Shown piece by piece: positions 16,306-25,534 of a stretch of DNA of 45,312 nucleotides. The notes beneath the pieces were generated by a model that was not told where the DNA came from, ran no database searches, and saw only the letters and a list, made by a program, of their open reading frames with translations. This DNA is from Candidatus Latescibacter sp. Its GTDB lineage: Bacteria > Latescibacterota > Latescibacteria > Latescibacterales > Latescibacteraceae. Numbering within the stretch: the first letter of the stretch is position 1; the number at the start of each line of letters is the position of its first letter. A program made the position numbers and the translations under genes. Location of the stretch: positions 1 through 45,312 of the forward strand of contig JAUYCD010000265.1 in NCBI GenBank assembly GCA_030692375.1. The letters run 5' to 3'.

Positions 16306-16656
16306 ATGGAAAAAACCATCGGGTTCAGCGACAGAGACAAAAAAACGGTAAAGGAATTTTCCGATCTGTTGTGCAGGCTCGGTTTCAAACCGGAAATATT
16401 CATTCCCTTCCCGATTATCCGCAGTGCTCTAGGTGATTCAGCTCAAAGCCAGTGCGCCGGTTCCGACAGGGCTTTGCCGGAAGTCAACAAGAACAGCCAT
16501 GCCTATCCGACTCTCGGTGAAATCGAACGGAAACATATTTTCCATACACTCACATTATGCGACGGCGAGTGCAAAACCGCTTCCAAACTCTTGGGGATAA
16601 ACCGGTCGACATTGTATCGCAAGATGAAGAAATACGGGATTGAAAAGGAAAAGTAA
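16306..16656 (+). CDS. Stand-alone Fis-type HTH DNA-binding protein
   Basis: A 116-aa protein whose C-terminal half (residues 69-112) is a Fis/NtrC-type helix-turn-helix: PTLGEIERKHIFHTLTLC, then KTASKLLGINRSTLYRKMKKYG. In most proteins this domain ends a sigma-54 activator, but no receiver or AAA+ domain is present here. The N-terminal 65 residues match nothing I recognise. It could dimerise and act as a nucleoid-type or local regulator, or be the remnant of a larger activator. It starts 18 bp after galK, so it is in the same operon and might regulate it. Confidence 0.7.
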   Translation: MEKTIGFSDRDKKTVKEFSDLLCRLGFKPEIFIPFPIIRSALGDSAQSQCAGSDRALPEVNKNSHAYPTLGEIERKHIFHTLTLCDGECKTASKLLGINRSTLYRKMKKYGIEKEK

Positions 16657-16719
16657 GAGAAGAATCCAGGAGTATGGTTCAGACAGTCTTCCTTCCTTTA
16701 TTCCTTTGTGTTTTCTCTT

Positions 16720-16865
16720 ACCTAACCTGAGCGATTTTGTACTTGAAAAAGAGCACCCTCCGGGTTATGGCTTGTTGTTGATATCTGTCACGATATCCCT
16801 TTCATTAACAACAACATAACTCGTGATGGTGTCCTTTTTCAAGTATAAAATCGCTCAAATTAGGT
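16720..16865. repeat. MITE-like 146-bp hairpin element
   Basis: A long imperfect inverted repeat with ends ACCTAA(CC)TGAGCGATTTT and AAAATCGCTCAAATTAGGT. Complementarity continues inward through ACTTGAAAAAG/CTTTTTCAAGT and GTTATG...TTGTTGTTG/CAACAACATAAC. It lies in the 363-bp gap between the Fis-type gene and the RND operon. One terminal end recurs alone at 24340-24357. Confidence 0.75.
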
Positions 16866-16901
16866 CGGAATGAAATAATCAAATGTTGTGAAGTTAACAT
16901 A

Positions 16902-16930
16902 AAAGGGTGTAAACTATACTTACACCCTTT
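16902..16930. terminator. Hairpin terminator between convergent genes
   Basis: An 11-bp perfect stem, AAAGGGTGTAA facing TTACACCCTTT, with a 7-base loop. It lies between the plus-strand galK operon and the minus-strand RND pump gene. On the minus strand it is followed by a TTTTATG stretch, so it probably ends the RND operon; on the plus strand the tail is only moderately T-rich. Confidence 0.6.
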
Positions 16931-17019
16931 CCTCTGCTTCAACGGTGATAAACCTTGCTATGTCCCTGTCGCAATATTATTTCCTCACGAATGGGGGACG
17001 TCTCGACTGTTCGTGATTC

Positions 17020-20000
17020 TTACTCTTTACCCAATAAGTAGTACAGGCTCGGCACGACAATCATATTCAATACTGTGGAACTGAAGAGACCCCCCAGGAT
17101 GACAATTGCCATGGGAGTTTCGATTTCCTTTCCCGGCGCACCGCCGCCCAGGGCCAAGGGAATAAGTGCGAGGCCCGTGGATAGGGCGGTCATGAGAATG
17201 GGGCTCAGCCGCTCCATGGAACCTTGCATTATCGCTTTCTTAAACGGTAATCCCTCGCTGATGAGCGTCCGATAATGGGTTATCATCATGATGCCATTCC
17301 GGGTGGCAATACCGAAGAGAGCAATGAATCCAACAATTGAAGCTACGCTGATGATTCCGTTACCAAAAAAGACCGCCCAAATACCACCGACAAATGCAAA
17401 TGGCAGACTCGTAAGAATGAAAAGAGCAGATCTGATATCCTTGAAATGGAAATACAGTATCAAGAAAATAGCAGCAAGAGAGAGAACGGTCAGAAGAACC
17501 AGGACTCTGGTCGCCTTCTGCTCACTCTCAAACTGCCCTCCATATTCGATATAGTAGCCTTCCGGAAGAGAAACATTTCGGCTGATGCGGTCCTCGATAT
17601 CGTTGATCACACTCCGTAAATCGCGGTCGGCCACGTTGGATTGAATCACGATCTTGCGTTGCACGTTTTCCCGGCTGATGACATTGGGACCGGTATCATA
17701 CCGGACTTCCGCCAGTTGTTCCAGCGGTACTTTCGGTCCCAGCGGGGTATCGAACAGCGCATTCTTGATCTTATCGATTGAACCGCGGTTCCGCTGGTCA
17801 TATCTGACGATCAAATCATAGTTCTGCTGTCCATCGAGAACCTGGGAGGCAACCTCTCCATTGAAGGCGATATCGACGGTTTCCGACATATCCTCCACGG
17901 AAACCCCGTATACCGCCATTTTATCACGGTTAAAATCCACCTTGACTTGAGGTACATCCACCTGCTGCTCAACCGCGAGATCAACCACCCCAGGTATACC
18001 CGCCATCTGGGACCGGATTTGCTCCGCAAGAGACCGCAGCCGGTCCAAGTCCGGTCCGAACAGCTTTACTGCGATATTTGCGCGTGTTCCGGAGAGCATA
18101 TGATCGATACGGTGGCCGATAGGCTGGCCGATAGTGATGTTCGTACCGGGAACCGTTGCGAGCGAGTTTCGGATCTCATTTAAAAAAACTTCCTTTTTCT
18201 TCCCGTTCAACTCGAACCGCACATCAATCTCAGCGCCGTTGACTCCCTGAGCGTGTTCGTCTAACTCCGCCCGCCCCGTCCGTCGCGCCGTTGATTTCAC
18301 TTCCGGGTGCGCAAGAAGGATGTTTTCGATCAGATTCCCGATCCGGTTGGATTCGTCGAGCGACGTTCCGGCCATGGTCACTGCACTGAGTGTCAGGTTC
18401 CCTTCATTGAATTCGGGAAGGAAAGATCGTCCCAGGAAAGGCAGTGCCGCGAGCGAAAGAACGAGTATAATGATTGAACCGGCGATCACGCTTTTTGGAA
18501 AGCGTAAAGCCGAAACCATTATCGAATTGTAAGCATGTTTCAACCAGGTTACCACCCGGCTGTCGCCTTTGTTTCCAGTGAACTTTGCATTGGGAAGAAG
18601 CAGGAAGCACAAAACAGGAGTGATTGTTACCGCGACGAGCAAAGAAGCCAGAATTGAAATGGCATAAGCAATTCCCATGGGCCGCAGAAGCCGTCCTTCC
18701 ACTCCGCTCAGGAAAAACAACGGGAAGAAAACGATAATCATGATATAGGTTGCATTCACCATTGACCATCGAATTTCGTCCGACGCTTTGTAAATGACCT
18801 CGATTGCGGGCAGCCGTTCGATCTCCGGCCGCTGTCGATTTTCCTTGAGTCGGCGAAATACGTTCTCCACATAGATAATAGCGTCATCAACCAGCGCACC
18901 GGTTGCTATAGCCATACCTCCCAGAGTCATGGTGTTGATCGATATATTCATGAATTTGAAAACAAGGATGGTAATCATGAAAGAAAGGGGAATGGCCAGT
19001 GCGGAAATGAGGGTGGTGCGGAAGTTCCCCAGAAACAGGAACAGCACGATGATAACCAGAATCGCTCCATCACGCAATGCATTGGTAACATTGTTAATCG
19101 CAACCTGAATGAAATCCGCCTGGCGGAAGATCGTTGTATCGATCAGGATGCCCGGAGGCATTATTTTCCGAATATCAGCAATCGTTGCTTCTATCCGGCG
19201 GGTAAGTTCCAGGGTATTGGCGTTGGGCTGTTTCTGCACCATGACGATGACCGCGGGATGGCCGTTCACCGAGCCGTCGCCGAACTTTTCCGCGGGTCCG
19301 ACCCGCACTTCCGCGACATCACGGATCAGGACCGGCACGCCGTTCCGCACGGTCACAACAGATCGTGAAATATCATCCTGGGTGCGGATTCGTCCCATAC
19401 CGCGAATGAGATACTCCTGCCCTGCGTCCATGTATACGCCGCCGGAGGAATTGTTGTTACACGATTCCGCCGCACGGAACACTTCGTTTAAAGAAATACC
19501 GTAAGCTGAAAGCTTTTCCGGCGAAACCAGAATCTGGAACTGCTTTACCTCACCGCCGATAGGAATAACCTGCGAAACTCCCGGCACCGAAAGCAACCGT
19601 CTCCGCAATGTCCAGTCGGCGAAAGAACGGAGGTCCATTTCGGACAGGTCGTTTTTTTTATCCGGATCGATCTGTGCCCCGATCAGCATGATTTCGCCCA
19701 TAATCGAGGTAATGGGGGCGAGCACCGGACGATCAACGCCTTTGGGGAGAGACGATTCGGCAAGCTGAAGTTTTTCATTCACTATCTGGCGGGCGATAAA
19801 AATATCGGCGCCCCAATCGAATTCCACCCAGACAACGGAAAAGCCCGCCGCACTGGCTGACCGGACACGTCTTACCCCGGTCGCCCCGTTGACCGCCGTT
19901 TCTATCGGGAATGTCACCAGCGTTTCCACTTCTTCTGAAGCCATGCCGTGAGCCTCGGTGAGAATAGTCACCGTCGGAGCGGTAAGGTCGGGAAAAACAT

Positions 20001-20109
20001 CCACCGGCAAATTCACCATGATGAAAAGGCTTGCCCCGGCAAGCAACAAGACGGATGCAAGGACTATCAGCCGGTTTTCGAGTGATAATCGGATCAATTT
20101 ATCGAACAT
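17020..20109 (-). CDS. Heavy-metal-type RND efflux pump (CusA/CzcA family)
   Basis: A 1029-aa inner-membrane RND transporter, the usual length for the family. The N-terminal helix (residues 10-32) is followed by LPVDVFPDLTAPTVTILTEAHG, typical of CusA/CzcA-type pumps. Transmembrane helix 4 carries GALVDDAIIYVENVFRRL, with the charged residues that relay protons. Two large periplasmic loops follow helices 1 and 7. It would take cations (copper/silver or zinc/cobalt/cadmium class) from periplasm or membrane and export them with proton uptake, working with the adaptor and TolC-type channel encoded upstream. Which metal is exported cannot be decided by eye. It is the last gene of the operon, 75 bp after the adaptor. 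Confidence 0.88.
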   Translation of the reverse strand: MFDKLIRLSLENRLIVLASVLLLAGASLFIMVNLPVDVFPDLTAPTVTILTEAHGMASEEVETLVTFPIETAVNGATGVRRVRSASAAGFSVVWVEFDWGADIFIARQIVNEKLQLAESSLPKGVDRPVLAPITSIMGEIMLIGAQIDPDKKNDLSEMDLRSFADWTLRRRLLSVPGVSQVIPIGGEVKQFQILVSPEKLSAYGISLNEVFRAAESCNNNSSGGVYMDAGQEYLIRGMGRIRTQDDISRSVVTVRNGVPVLIRDVAEVRVGPAEKFGDGSVNGHPAVIVMVQKQPNANTLELTRRIEATIADIRKIMPPGILIDTTIFRQADFIQVAINNVTNALRDGAILVIIVLFLFLGNFRTTLISALAIPLSFMITILVFKFMNISINTMTLGGMAIATGALVDDAIIYVENVFRRLKENRQRPEIERLPAIEVIYKASDEIRWSMVNATYIMIIVFFPLFFLSGVEGRLLRPMGIAYAISILASLLVAVTITPVLCFLLLPNAKFTGNKGDSRVVTWLKHAYNSIMVSALRFPKSVIAGSIIILVLSLAALPFLGRSFLPEFNEGNLTLSAVTMAGTSLDESNRIGNLIENILLAHPEVKSTARRTGRAELDEHAQGVNGAEIDVRFELNGKKKEVFLNEIRNSLATVPGTNITIGQPIGHRIDHMLSGTRANIAVKLFGPDLDRLRSLAEQIRSQMAGIPGVVDLAVEQQVDVPQVKVDFNRDKMAVYGVSVEDMSETVDIAFNGEVASQVLDGQQNYDLIVRYDQRNRGSIDKIKNALFDTPLGPKVPLEQLAEVRYDTGPNVISRENVQRKIVIQSNVADRDLRSVINDIEDRISRNVSLPEGYYIEYGGQFESEQKATRVLVLLTVLSLAAIFLILYFHFKDIRSALFILTSLPFAFVGGIWAVFFGNGIISVASIVGFIALFGIATRNGIMMITHYRTLISEGLPFKKAIMQGSMERLSPILMTALSTGLALIPLALGGGAPGKEIETPMAIVILGGLFSSTVLNMIVVPSLYYLLGKE

Positions 20110-20184
20110 ACATCATTCCCCTTATTCTCAAATATCATTGATGCTCGTGAGTCGGTGTGAAACACCACTTCTCCGGTCATTGCC

Positions 20185-21714
20185 TCAGTGAGCATGACCA
20201 TGGCCGGTGGGGATAACCGTGGAAAGTGACGCCAGCTTGACCTGGTACCCTCCCGCAGTAACTACCCGCTCGCCTTCGTTCACCCCATGGAGAATCTGTA
20301 CATAACCGCCATCGGCAATACCAGTCGTTACAATCCGTTTCGAAAATGATTCTCCCGCCGTGTGAATGAATACAACCTGATGCTTGTATTCGTTGTACAC
20401 GGCGTGAGCCGGGACAGCGAGCACATTAACCGCTACATCCGTTCGGACCGAGATATAGGCGAACATACCGATTTTCAATCTGTTTCCCGGATTATCCATT
20501 TCAAAAACCACCGGTACCGTTCGTGAATCCCTATCCACCGTACCGCCGATGGTAACTATTCGACCGTTGATATCCCGGAGTTCGAACATGCCGGAATTCC
20601 CTTCCACCGTGAAAGAGGCATCGTGTGTCTGTTCGATGCTCTGCAAGTAAATCAGCGGAACTTTGGCGATGAGGTGAAGCCGCCGAGGATTGACCACGGT
20701 GAAAAGCGCCTCACCCTGATGGATCGCTTGCCCGATACGCACATGAGCGTTTTCCAGAACACCGTCAAGGGGAGATCGCACCACATACCGGTATTGTGTC
20801 GTCCCGCTCTCTTCCGACATGTCCCAATCCAGAACATTATACACGGTTTTCGCGGCTTCGTATTCTGTTCGGGCATCATCTATTCGCTTCCGTGAAACGG
20901 CGTTTTCCGCGGTCAGGCTTTGAACTCGTTGCCATTCCGATTCCGCCTTACGGTAAGTGGCATGGATGAGGGCTATCTCCATCTTGGTTGAGGCAAGCGG
21001 TGTAATAACTCCCAGCACCTCTCCCCGCCTGACTGCGGCTCCTTTTACCGGAAACCGTCCTCCCGCCGCTCCACTCATTATGCCATCGACCGGGGTAACA
21101 ATATCGGCATGGGAATTCGGCGCCGGTTGAATTTCCCCAACTGCTTTGATCGATTTGTAAAGCGTATGTGTTCTCGCCGGTTCGGTACGGAAATCGATTT
21201 TCCATTGCTGCTCTTTGAGAAAAGAGATTACTTCCTCCCCAGAGGCGGTTTTTTCGGAATGGGGAACAGAAGCCGCATCAGGATATACTACGATCTCACC
21301 GATATGCACGGTATCGGATACTTGCGTTGTATGCAGAATCAAATCCAGCGAATAGGTTCCGGCCTGAGTAAACGTTGCTTTCGGACGGAAAAATCCTGGA
21401 CGGGCGGGAGCATCGACTGAAACGGTGATTGCGGGAGCATTGTCCAAAGTGAAGATACAGGCAAGCGTACCCTCGGTAATTGGTTTGAAGGAAGACATAT
21501 CAGTCATGTGCGCCGCAAATTCCACTTCATGTCCCGCAACCAATGCTGGGTATTCCATGAAAAGCTCAGTTTTTTCAGACCAGACAGTGACCGCAACCCC
21601 ACTGTCATCATTTTGATCAAGATGCTGTTCAAGCGAGGAAACATCCCGCGAATTACATCCTTGAGGGAGTACGGCAACGGCCAAAAACAATATCAATGAA
21701 AGAATCCGAATCAT
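20185..21714 (-). CDS. RND efflux periplasmic adaptor lipoprotein (CusB-like)
   Basis: A 509-aa membrane-fusion protein. Residues 1-20 form a lipoprotein signal ending VLPQGC (Cys20). It has an N-terminal Ig-like metal-efflux domain (about 40-140) of the kind seen in many CusB-type adaptors, then a split barrel-sandwich (lipoyl) domain with PAPNSHADIVTPVDGIMSGA, a coiled-coil hairpin near 245-290 and a beta-barrel. The protein ends in GHGHAH, a probable metal-binding tail. It would bridge the pump at 17020 and the outer-membrane channel at 21730 in the periplasm. Spacing of 15 bp from the TolC-type gene indicates one operon. Confidence 0.85.
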   Translation of the reverse strand: MIRILSLILFLAVAVLPQGCNSRDVSSLEQHLDQNDDSGVAVTVWSEKTELFMEYPALVAGHEVEFAAHMTDMSSFKPITEGTLACIFTLDNAPAITVSVDAPARPGFFRPKATFTQAGTYSLDLILHTTQVSDTVHIGEIVVYPDAASVPHSEKTASGEEVISFLKEQQWKIDFRTEPARTHTLYKSIKAVGEIQPAPNSHADIVTPVDGIMSGAAGGRFPVKGAAVRRGEVLGVITPLASTKMEIALIHATYRKAESEWQRVQSLTAENAVSRKRIDDARTEYEAAKTVYNVLDWDMSEESGTTQYRYVVRSPLDGVLENAHVRIGQAIHQGEALFTVVNPRRLHLIAKVPLIYLQSIEQTHDASFTVEGNSGMFELRDINGRIVTIGGTVDRDSRTVPVVFEMDNPGNRLKIGMFAYISVRTDVAVNVLAVPAHAVYNEYKHQVVFIHTAGESFSKRIVTTGIADGGYVQILHGVNEGERVVTAGGYQVKLASLSTVIPTGHGHAH

Positions 21715-21729
21715 ATATACCTCGTTTCT

Positions 21730-22959
21730 TTAATGAATAATAGATCGCCCGGACGCACGTTCGAGCGCGTATACACTCTGGAAATACCGCTGCTGCAGAT
21801 CGTAATAAAACCGCCGGGACTCAATATACACCTCAACCGCATCGAGGAGTTCGACCAGTGACACCTCACCGGTACGGTACGAAACATACGCGGCTTTAAG
21901 CACCTGCGCCGACGAAGTGGTAAGCGAAGATGAGGACTGCGCGAGCATTTCGGTATATCGGACGCAGGAGTTGTACGCTTCCTCTATCTCCAGCGCAATT
22001 TCATTCTCCAGAAGTTCGACCATGCGTGTCGAGTAATTCATATCGGCTCGCGTACTGATCAGTTCCCCCTTTTTCAGGTCGAACAAGGGAAGAGAGAGCC
22101 TGGCTTGGAACACCGGTCCCCGATACCGGCCAATCTGGCGCTTATACCCCATTCCCAAGATGAGACCAGGGAGCCGGTTCCGGCCGGTTTCCTTCACCAC
22201 GGCGCGGTGTTCGTCGAGTGTAGCATGCGCGGCGAGCAGGTCGGGACGGTTCGGCATCGTGGCAGCAAGCAATTCGTCGAGCGCCGGTAGAGATACGATC
22301 TGTCCATCATCGAAAGAGGTCTGAAGTTGCTGTTTACTTTGTTCTCCCAGGAAAAACATGAGCCGTTTGTATGCGTTTGCGGCGTCAAGGCTGGTCTGGC
22401 CGCAGGCGTTAGTGTAGCGTGCGTATTCGAGTTCCATGCGATTCATTTCGAAGAGAGATATGTCGCCCTTTTCGTACCGGGATCGCATGTCATTCCGTAT
22501 TCGGCTGATTTCCGCTTCCGCTTCCGTGCAGAGCAGGTGAATCCTTCCGGCATAGTGACACTCCAGAAACGCGGCCCGAACATCATAAGCCAATCGCCTC
22601 TCAATATTCGTATAATTGTGCTGTTCCCGGAGCACCCGCGCCGAAGACGACGCCAGCCGCGGCCCCCGTCTCCACAAAAAGTCAAGGGGTTGATCAAACA
22701 TGATCGTCGACTCCCCGGTAGACAGCCCGCCTTGGCTCAGATCTTCACGATAGTATGAGAATTCGGGATTCGGTATGGCGCCGTCGGTTGTTTTCATTCC
22801 CCGTGCTCGCTCGATACGGCTTTCCTGCATCGCCAGTTCGGGACGCTGTGCTAGAGACCGACTCACCGCTGCGTCGATGGTAATGACCGTATCTTGAGCT
22901 TCGAGTACCCTCGGGCTGTATAACACCACGCTAATCAGAATGAAGAAACATATACGCAT
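21730..22959 (-). CDS. TolC-family outer-membrane efflux protein (CusC-like)
   Basis: A 409-aa outer-membrane factor. The start at 22959 (MRICFFILISVVLYSP) is chosen because it gives a signal peptide and has GAGGAG nine bases upstream; the open frame extends to 23118 without signal-like sequence. The mature protein has two TolC-type repeats of long helices with short beta segments, for example EISRIRNDMRSRYEKGDISL near residues 155-175, and the matching second half ending FYYDLQQRYFQSVYALERASG. It would form the trimeric exit channel for the adjacent metal pump. Length is typical of CzcC/CusC-type proteins from FCB bacteria. Confidence 0.85.
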   Translation of the reverse strand: MRICFFILISVVLYSPRVLEAQDTVITIDAAVSRSLAQRPELAMQESRIERARGMKTTDGAIPNPEFSYYREDLSQGGLSTGESTIMFDQPLDFLWRRGPRLASSSARVLREQHNYTNIERRLAYDVRAAFLECHYAGRIHLLCTEAEAEISRIRNDMRSRYEKGDISLFEMNRMELEYARYTNACGQTSLDAANAYKRLMFFLGEQSKQQLQTSFDDGQIVSLPALDELLAATMPNRPDLLAAHATLDEHRAVVKETGRNRLPGLILGMGYKRQIGRYRGPVFQARLSLPLFDLKKGELISTRADMNYSTRMVELLENEIALEIEEAYNSCVRYTEMLAQSSSSLTTSSAQVLKAAYVSYRTGEVSLVELLDAVEVYIESRRFYYDLQQRYFQSVYALERASGRSIIH

Positions 22960-23145
22960 CAAATAGATCTCCTCACCAGCATGCCGGGTATCTCTCAGAA
23001 AAAGAGCCCGAGCTGCTTGCTCTACAGGAATAATTCTGGAATGGAGTTTCTGACGGAGCTTTCTGTGTCGTATTCCAGGACATATACGACCATGAACTTC
23101 GCATACGCTCGGATTCAATCATTCAGAAAGCGACTGGAGTCTCAT

Positions 23146-23583
23146 TTAGGAGAGCGGCGGAGAGAGAGTAGTTCTGTAGAGAGTAACAACATGGGGAGGG
23201 GATACGGAAGGGAATGCCCACTTGCCATCCGTATGGAATTGAGTATTGACTCTATCGTATATATCTGACGGGGTGTCGAGGAAGACAGCGGAACACAGGA
23301 GTTCTTTATATCCGATAAAAATGTTCCCATTCGATATCTGAGACATACTGCAAGCAACTGAAAAAGCCCCATGCACATCGATACCCCCGTGATAGGAGTC
23401 ATCGTGGGTGACTGGGTTGTTAGCCGCCGCAAAGATTGAGTGCATATGGCATACTTCCTGCGTTCCTGCACTGTCGGTTTCAATATCGTGAATATGAAAC
23501 CAGGGGAGGAGAAAGGAGAACGCAAGATGTACGATGCAGGCCGTCACAACGGCAATCGGAGAACGGGAAGGGGAAAAGAACAT
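23146..23583 (-). CDS. His-rich small exported or membrane protein heading the metal-efflux operon
   Basis: A 145-aa protein with a hydrophobic N-terminus (residues 9-29, VTACIVHLAFSFLLPWF) and clusters of possible metal ligands: HIHD at 30-33, CHMH near 45, THDDSYHGG near 60, and VHG. Small His-rich genes often precede CusCBA-type operons in related bacteria, where they may be metal-binding periplasmic accessories or sensors; no activity is established for this one. It lies 186 bp upstream of the TolC-type gene on the same strand. No Shine-Dalgarno is evident, so expression may be weak or use a leader. An overlapping frame at 23142-23525 is a shadow. Confidence 0.55.
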   Translation of the reverse strand: MFFSPSRSPIAVVTACIVHLAFSFLLPWFHIHDIETDSAGTQEVCHMHSIFAAANNPVTHDDSYHGGIDVHGAFSVACSMSQISNGNIFIGYKELLCSAVFLDTPSDIYDRVNTQFHTDGKWAFPSVSPPHVVTLYRTTLSPPLS

Positions 23584-23752
23584 AGAAATAATTTCTCATT
23601 CGTTATACTTCTACGATATACGAGTTTTGATTAAAATAAAGTCTCTTTCGGTGAAACGCAACAGAATTTTTCTATCGGCATATTCGGCGTGTGTTTCCCA
23701 CCCTTAGTTCCGTTGATGAACGGAGTGCACCCAGTAGTTCATCTCTTGACTT

Positions 23753-24144
23753 GGGTACGCCGGTGATGGCGGGAAGATGACCGCGGAAGGGGTCATTGCC
23801 CTCGCCCACGGGCAGGGGTGCGATGAACTGGTGCATCGCGGGGATTCAAGGACTTCGGTCACGAAGAATTGCCCTTCAAACGGTTCGCGCCGAATGCGGC
23901 TTATTACCTCATGGCGGTGGCGTTCTTCCTGTTCGAGAGCTTCAAGGAGGACGTCTGCGCCGAGGTGGTCCCGGTCACCGCCTATGCCACGGCGGAGCGT
24001 CGAACCTTGATCGATTGCGCCGCCAAGTTGGTTCGTACAGGAGGCAAAATTATTCTCCGGGTGACTGCGGCAACCTGGAAGGCGCTGCAATTCGATGTAT
24101 TGTGGCAACGGAGCGAATTCCCACACCGGTTCGCCCAGGCGTAA
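23753..24144 (+). pseudogene. Transposase remnant (DDE group 1 / IS1380-like), frameshifted
   Basis: The frame from about 23777 (MTAEGVIALAHGQGCDELVHR) continues after a shift near 23843 into a second frame reading FKDFGHEELPFKRFAPNAAYYL, then FFLFESFKEDV, KLVRTGGKIILRVTAATW and LWQRS. Joined, this is the C-terminal third of a DDE transposase of the IS1380-like type. The catalytic N-terminal part and the terminal inverted repeats are not seen. The local codon bias is more G+C-rich than the neighbours, which fits a foreign origin. The shift equals two extra bases or one missing base. Assignment to a named IS family is tentative. The rest of the gap to 24386 holds only the repeat end at 24340. 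Confidence 0.6.
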
Positions 24145-24339
24145 TCGTATACACGACAGCCAAAAAATTCACTCCGGATACCCTCAAGGGAGAGGTACGC
24201 CCGCACCTGCTCACCGTGCACGCCATACCACCTCCTGTTATCGGGAATTCATCAGTAATCGTCGCATGATTACCTTCTCTCGCGTTGAATAACAGAACAA
24301 TAAACCATCTATACGAGTAAAATAAGTTTCGTTTATGAC

Positions 24340-24357
24340 AAATCGCTCAATTTAGGT
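24340..24357. repeat. Solo end of the 16720-type MITE-like element
   Basis: An 18-base sequence, AAATCGCTCAATTTAGGT, matching the right end of the 146-bp hairpin element at 16720-16865 in 17 of 18 positions. No second arm is nearby. It lies between the transposase remnant and lptG. Confidence 0.5.
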
Positions 24358-24386
24358 AATATAATCTTTGGACCTTGGACTATCTT

Positions 24387-25532
24387 CTACTTACTCGCTT
24401 TGATAAGCAGGACCAGACCGAACCAGAAGAATATCACATTTGAGAGCCAGGCGGCGATCAGGGGATTCATGGCGCCGGTACGTCCCAGCACCTGGAAAAT
24501 ATTGATGAGGGTATAGAAAATAAAACTGATCATCAGCGCGATGCCGAATGCTGCGGTTTTTCCCATTTTGACTGAACCCGCCGCCAGCGGAGCTCCAAAG
24601 AACACAATCACAAAGGAAACAAACGGGAAAGCAATTTTTAGATAGAGATCGATAAGCCACTGTGAAGCATTTCCTCCCTTTTCCTGGATTCCCCTGATAA
24701 AATTCCGCAATTGAAAATAATCCATCGATTCCGGTTTCAGATCTATAACTGCAAAATCTGAGGGTTGCCGCATCTTGAAAGGAACCTGCAGAGAAGGATG
24801 CAGTACTGCTTTGGCACCATCTCCGGAAAAAGTACGCTCCACTGCGTTGTAAAGTGTCCAACTGCCCTGCGTATAAACCATGTACTCGGCATCTATCCGT
24901 GAGGCAATCTTCTTAATATTAGCTTCTCCGTCATTGTTCACGGTCGTTTCCTCCGGTTTGATGATAAATACATCCCGGGCAGTATTTGTTTTGACGTGGA
25001 AACTGGCGGCATGGATGATTCGGCCATCCCTGTTCATCAGAAAGACATCGTCGCGGTCCAGTTCATGGATTTTAGAAAAAGACAGGTGATAATCGAGCGC
25101 TTTATTGCCCATGCGCCGAGCGTTGATAATGTCGCCGATATCCTGGTGCTGGATATTTGCCCAGGGCACCACCGTTTCGGCGAGGACCATCCCCACGACG
25201 CTCATGAACAGGGCAAAAACATACAGTGGGAAAAAGGTCCGGTAAAGGCTTACCCCGGCGGCTTTCATGGCAGTTATTTCATTGTCTCCCACCAGCCGCC
25301 CCAGGCTGAACATGGTGGCGAGCATCATGGACAGCGGCAGCGTAAGCACCATAATATACGGCAGGTAGAACAGGTAGAAGAAAAAAATAAGCATTAATCC
25401 GGCATCGCTGTCAATAAAGCGATCCATCATTTCGACGGAATCGATCAGAATGAAAATGACTGCGAATGCCAGAAGGGAATATCCGAGGAAGGATAAAAAC
25501 TCTTTGAGCAGATATCCGGTAAGGATTCTCAT
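24387..25532 (-). CDS. lptG: LptG/YjgQ-family LPS export permease
   Basis: A 381-aa inner-membrane permease with helices near residues 10-35, 50-80 and 100-125 and three at the C-terminus, and a periplasmic beta-jellyroll domain between them. TAMKAAGVSLYR near residue 87 is the conserved cytoplasmic coupling segment of LptF/LptG proteins. With LptF and the LptB ATPase it extracts lipopolysaccharide from the inner membrane and passes it to the LptC/LptA bridge. The second of two ATG codons (25532) is preferred: GAGGAG lies six bases ahead of it, and it follows the lptF stop by two bases. The other ATG (25538) overlaps that stop as ATGA. No lptB or lptA is visible nearby. Confidence 0.85.
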   Translation of the reverse strand: MRILTGYLLKEFLSFLGYSLLAFAVIFILIDSVEMMDRFIDSDAGLMLIFFFYLFYLPYIMVLTLPLSMMLATMFSLGRLVGDNEITAMKAAGVSLYRTFFPLYVFALFMSVVGMVLAETVVPWANIQHQDIGDIINARRMGNKALDYHLSFSKIHELDRDDVFLMNRDGRIIHAASFHVKTNTARDVFIIKPEETTVNNDGEANIKKIASRIDAEYMVYTQGSWTLYNAVERTFSGDGAKAVLHPSLQVPFKMRQPSDFAVIDLKPESMDYFQLRNFIRGIQEKGGNASQWLIDLYLKIAFPFVSFVIVFFGAPLAAGSVKMGKTAAFGIALMISFIFYTLINIFQVLGRTGAMNPLIAAWLSNVIFFWFGLVLLIKASK

Positions 25533-25534
25533 GC

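Noticed and set aside
21730-23118. Longer 462-aa version of the TolC-type protein
   Set aside because: The first 53 residues lack any signal or family similarity; the start at 22959 gives a proper signal peptide and ribosome binding site.
23704-24126. 140-aa minus-strand open frame over the transposase remnant
   Set aside because: Low-complexity shadow of the plus-strand transposase codons; no resemblance to known proteins.
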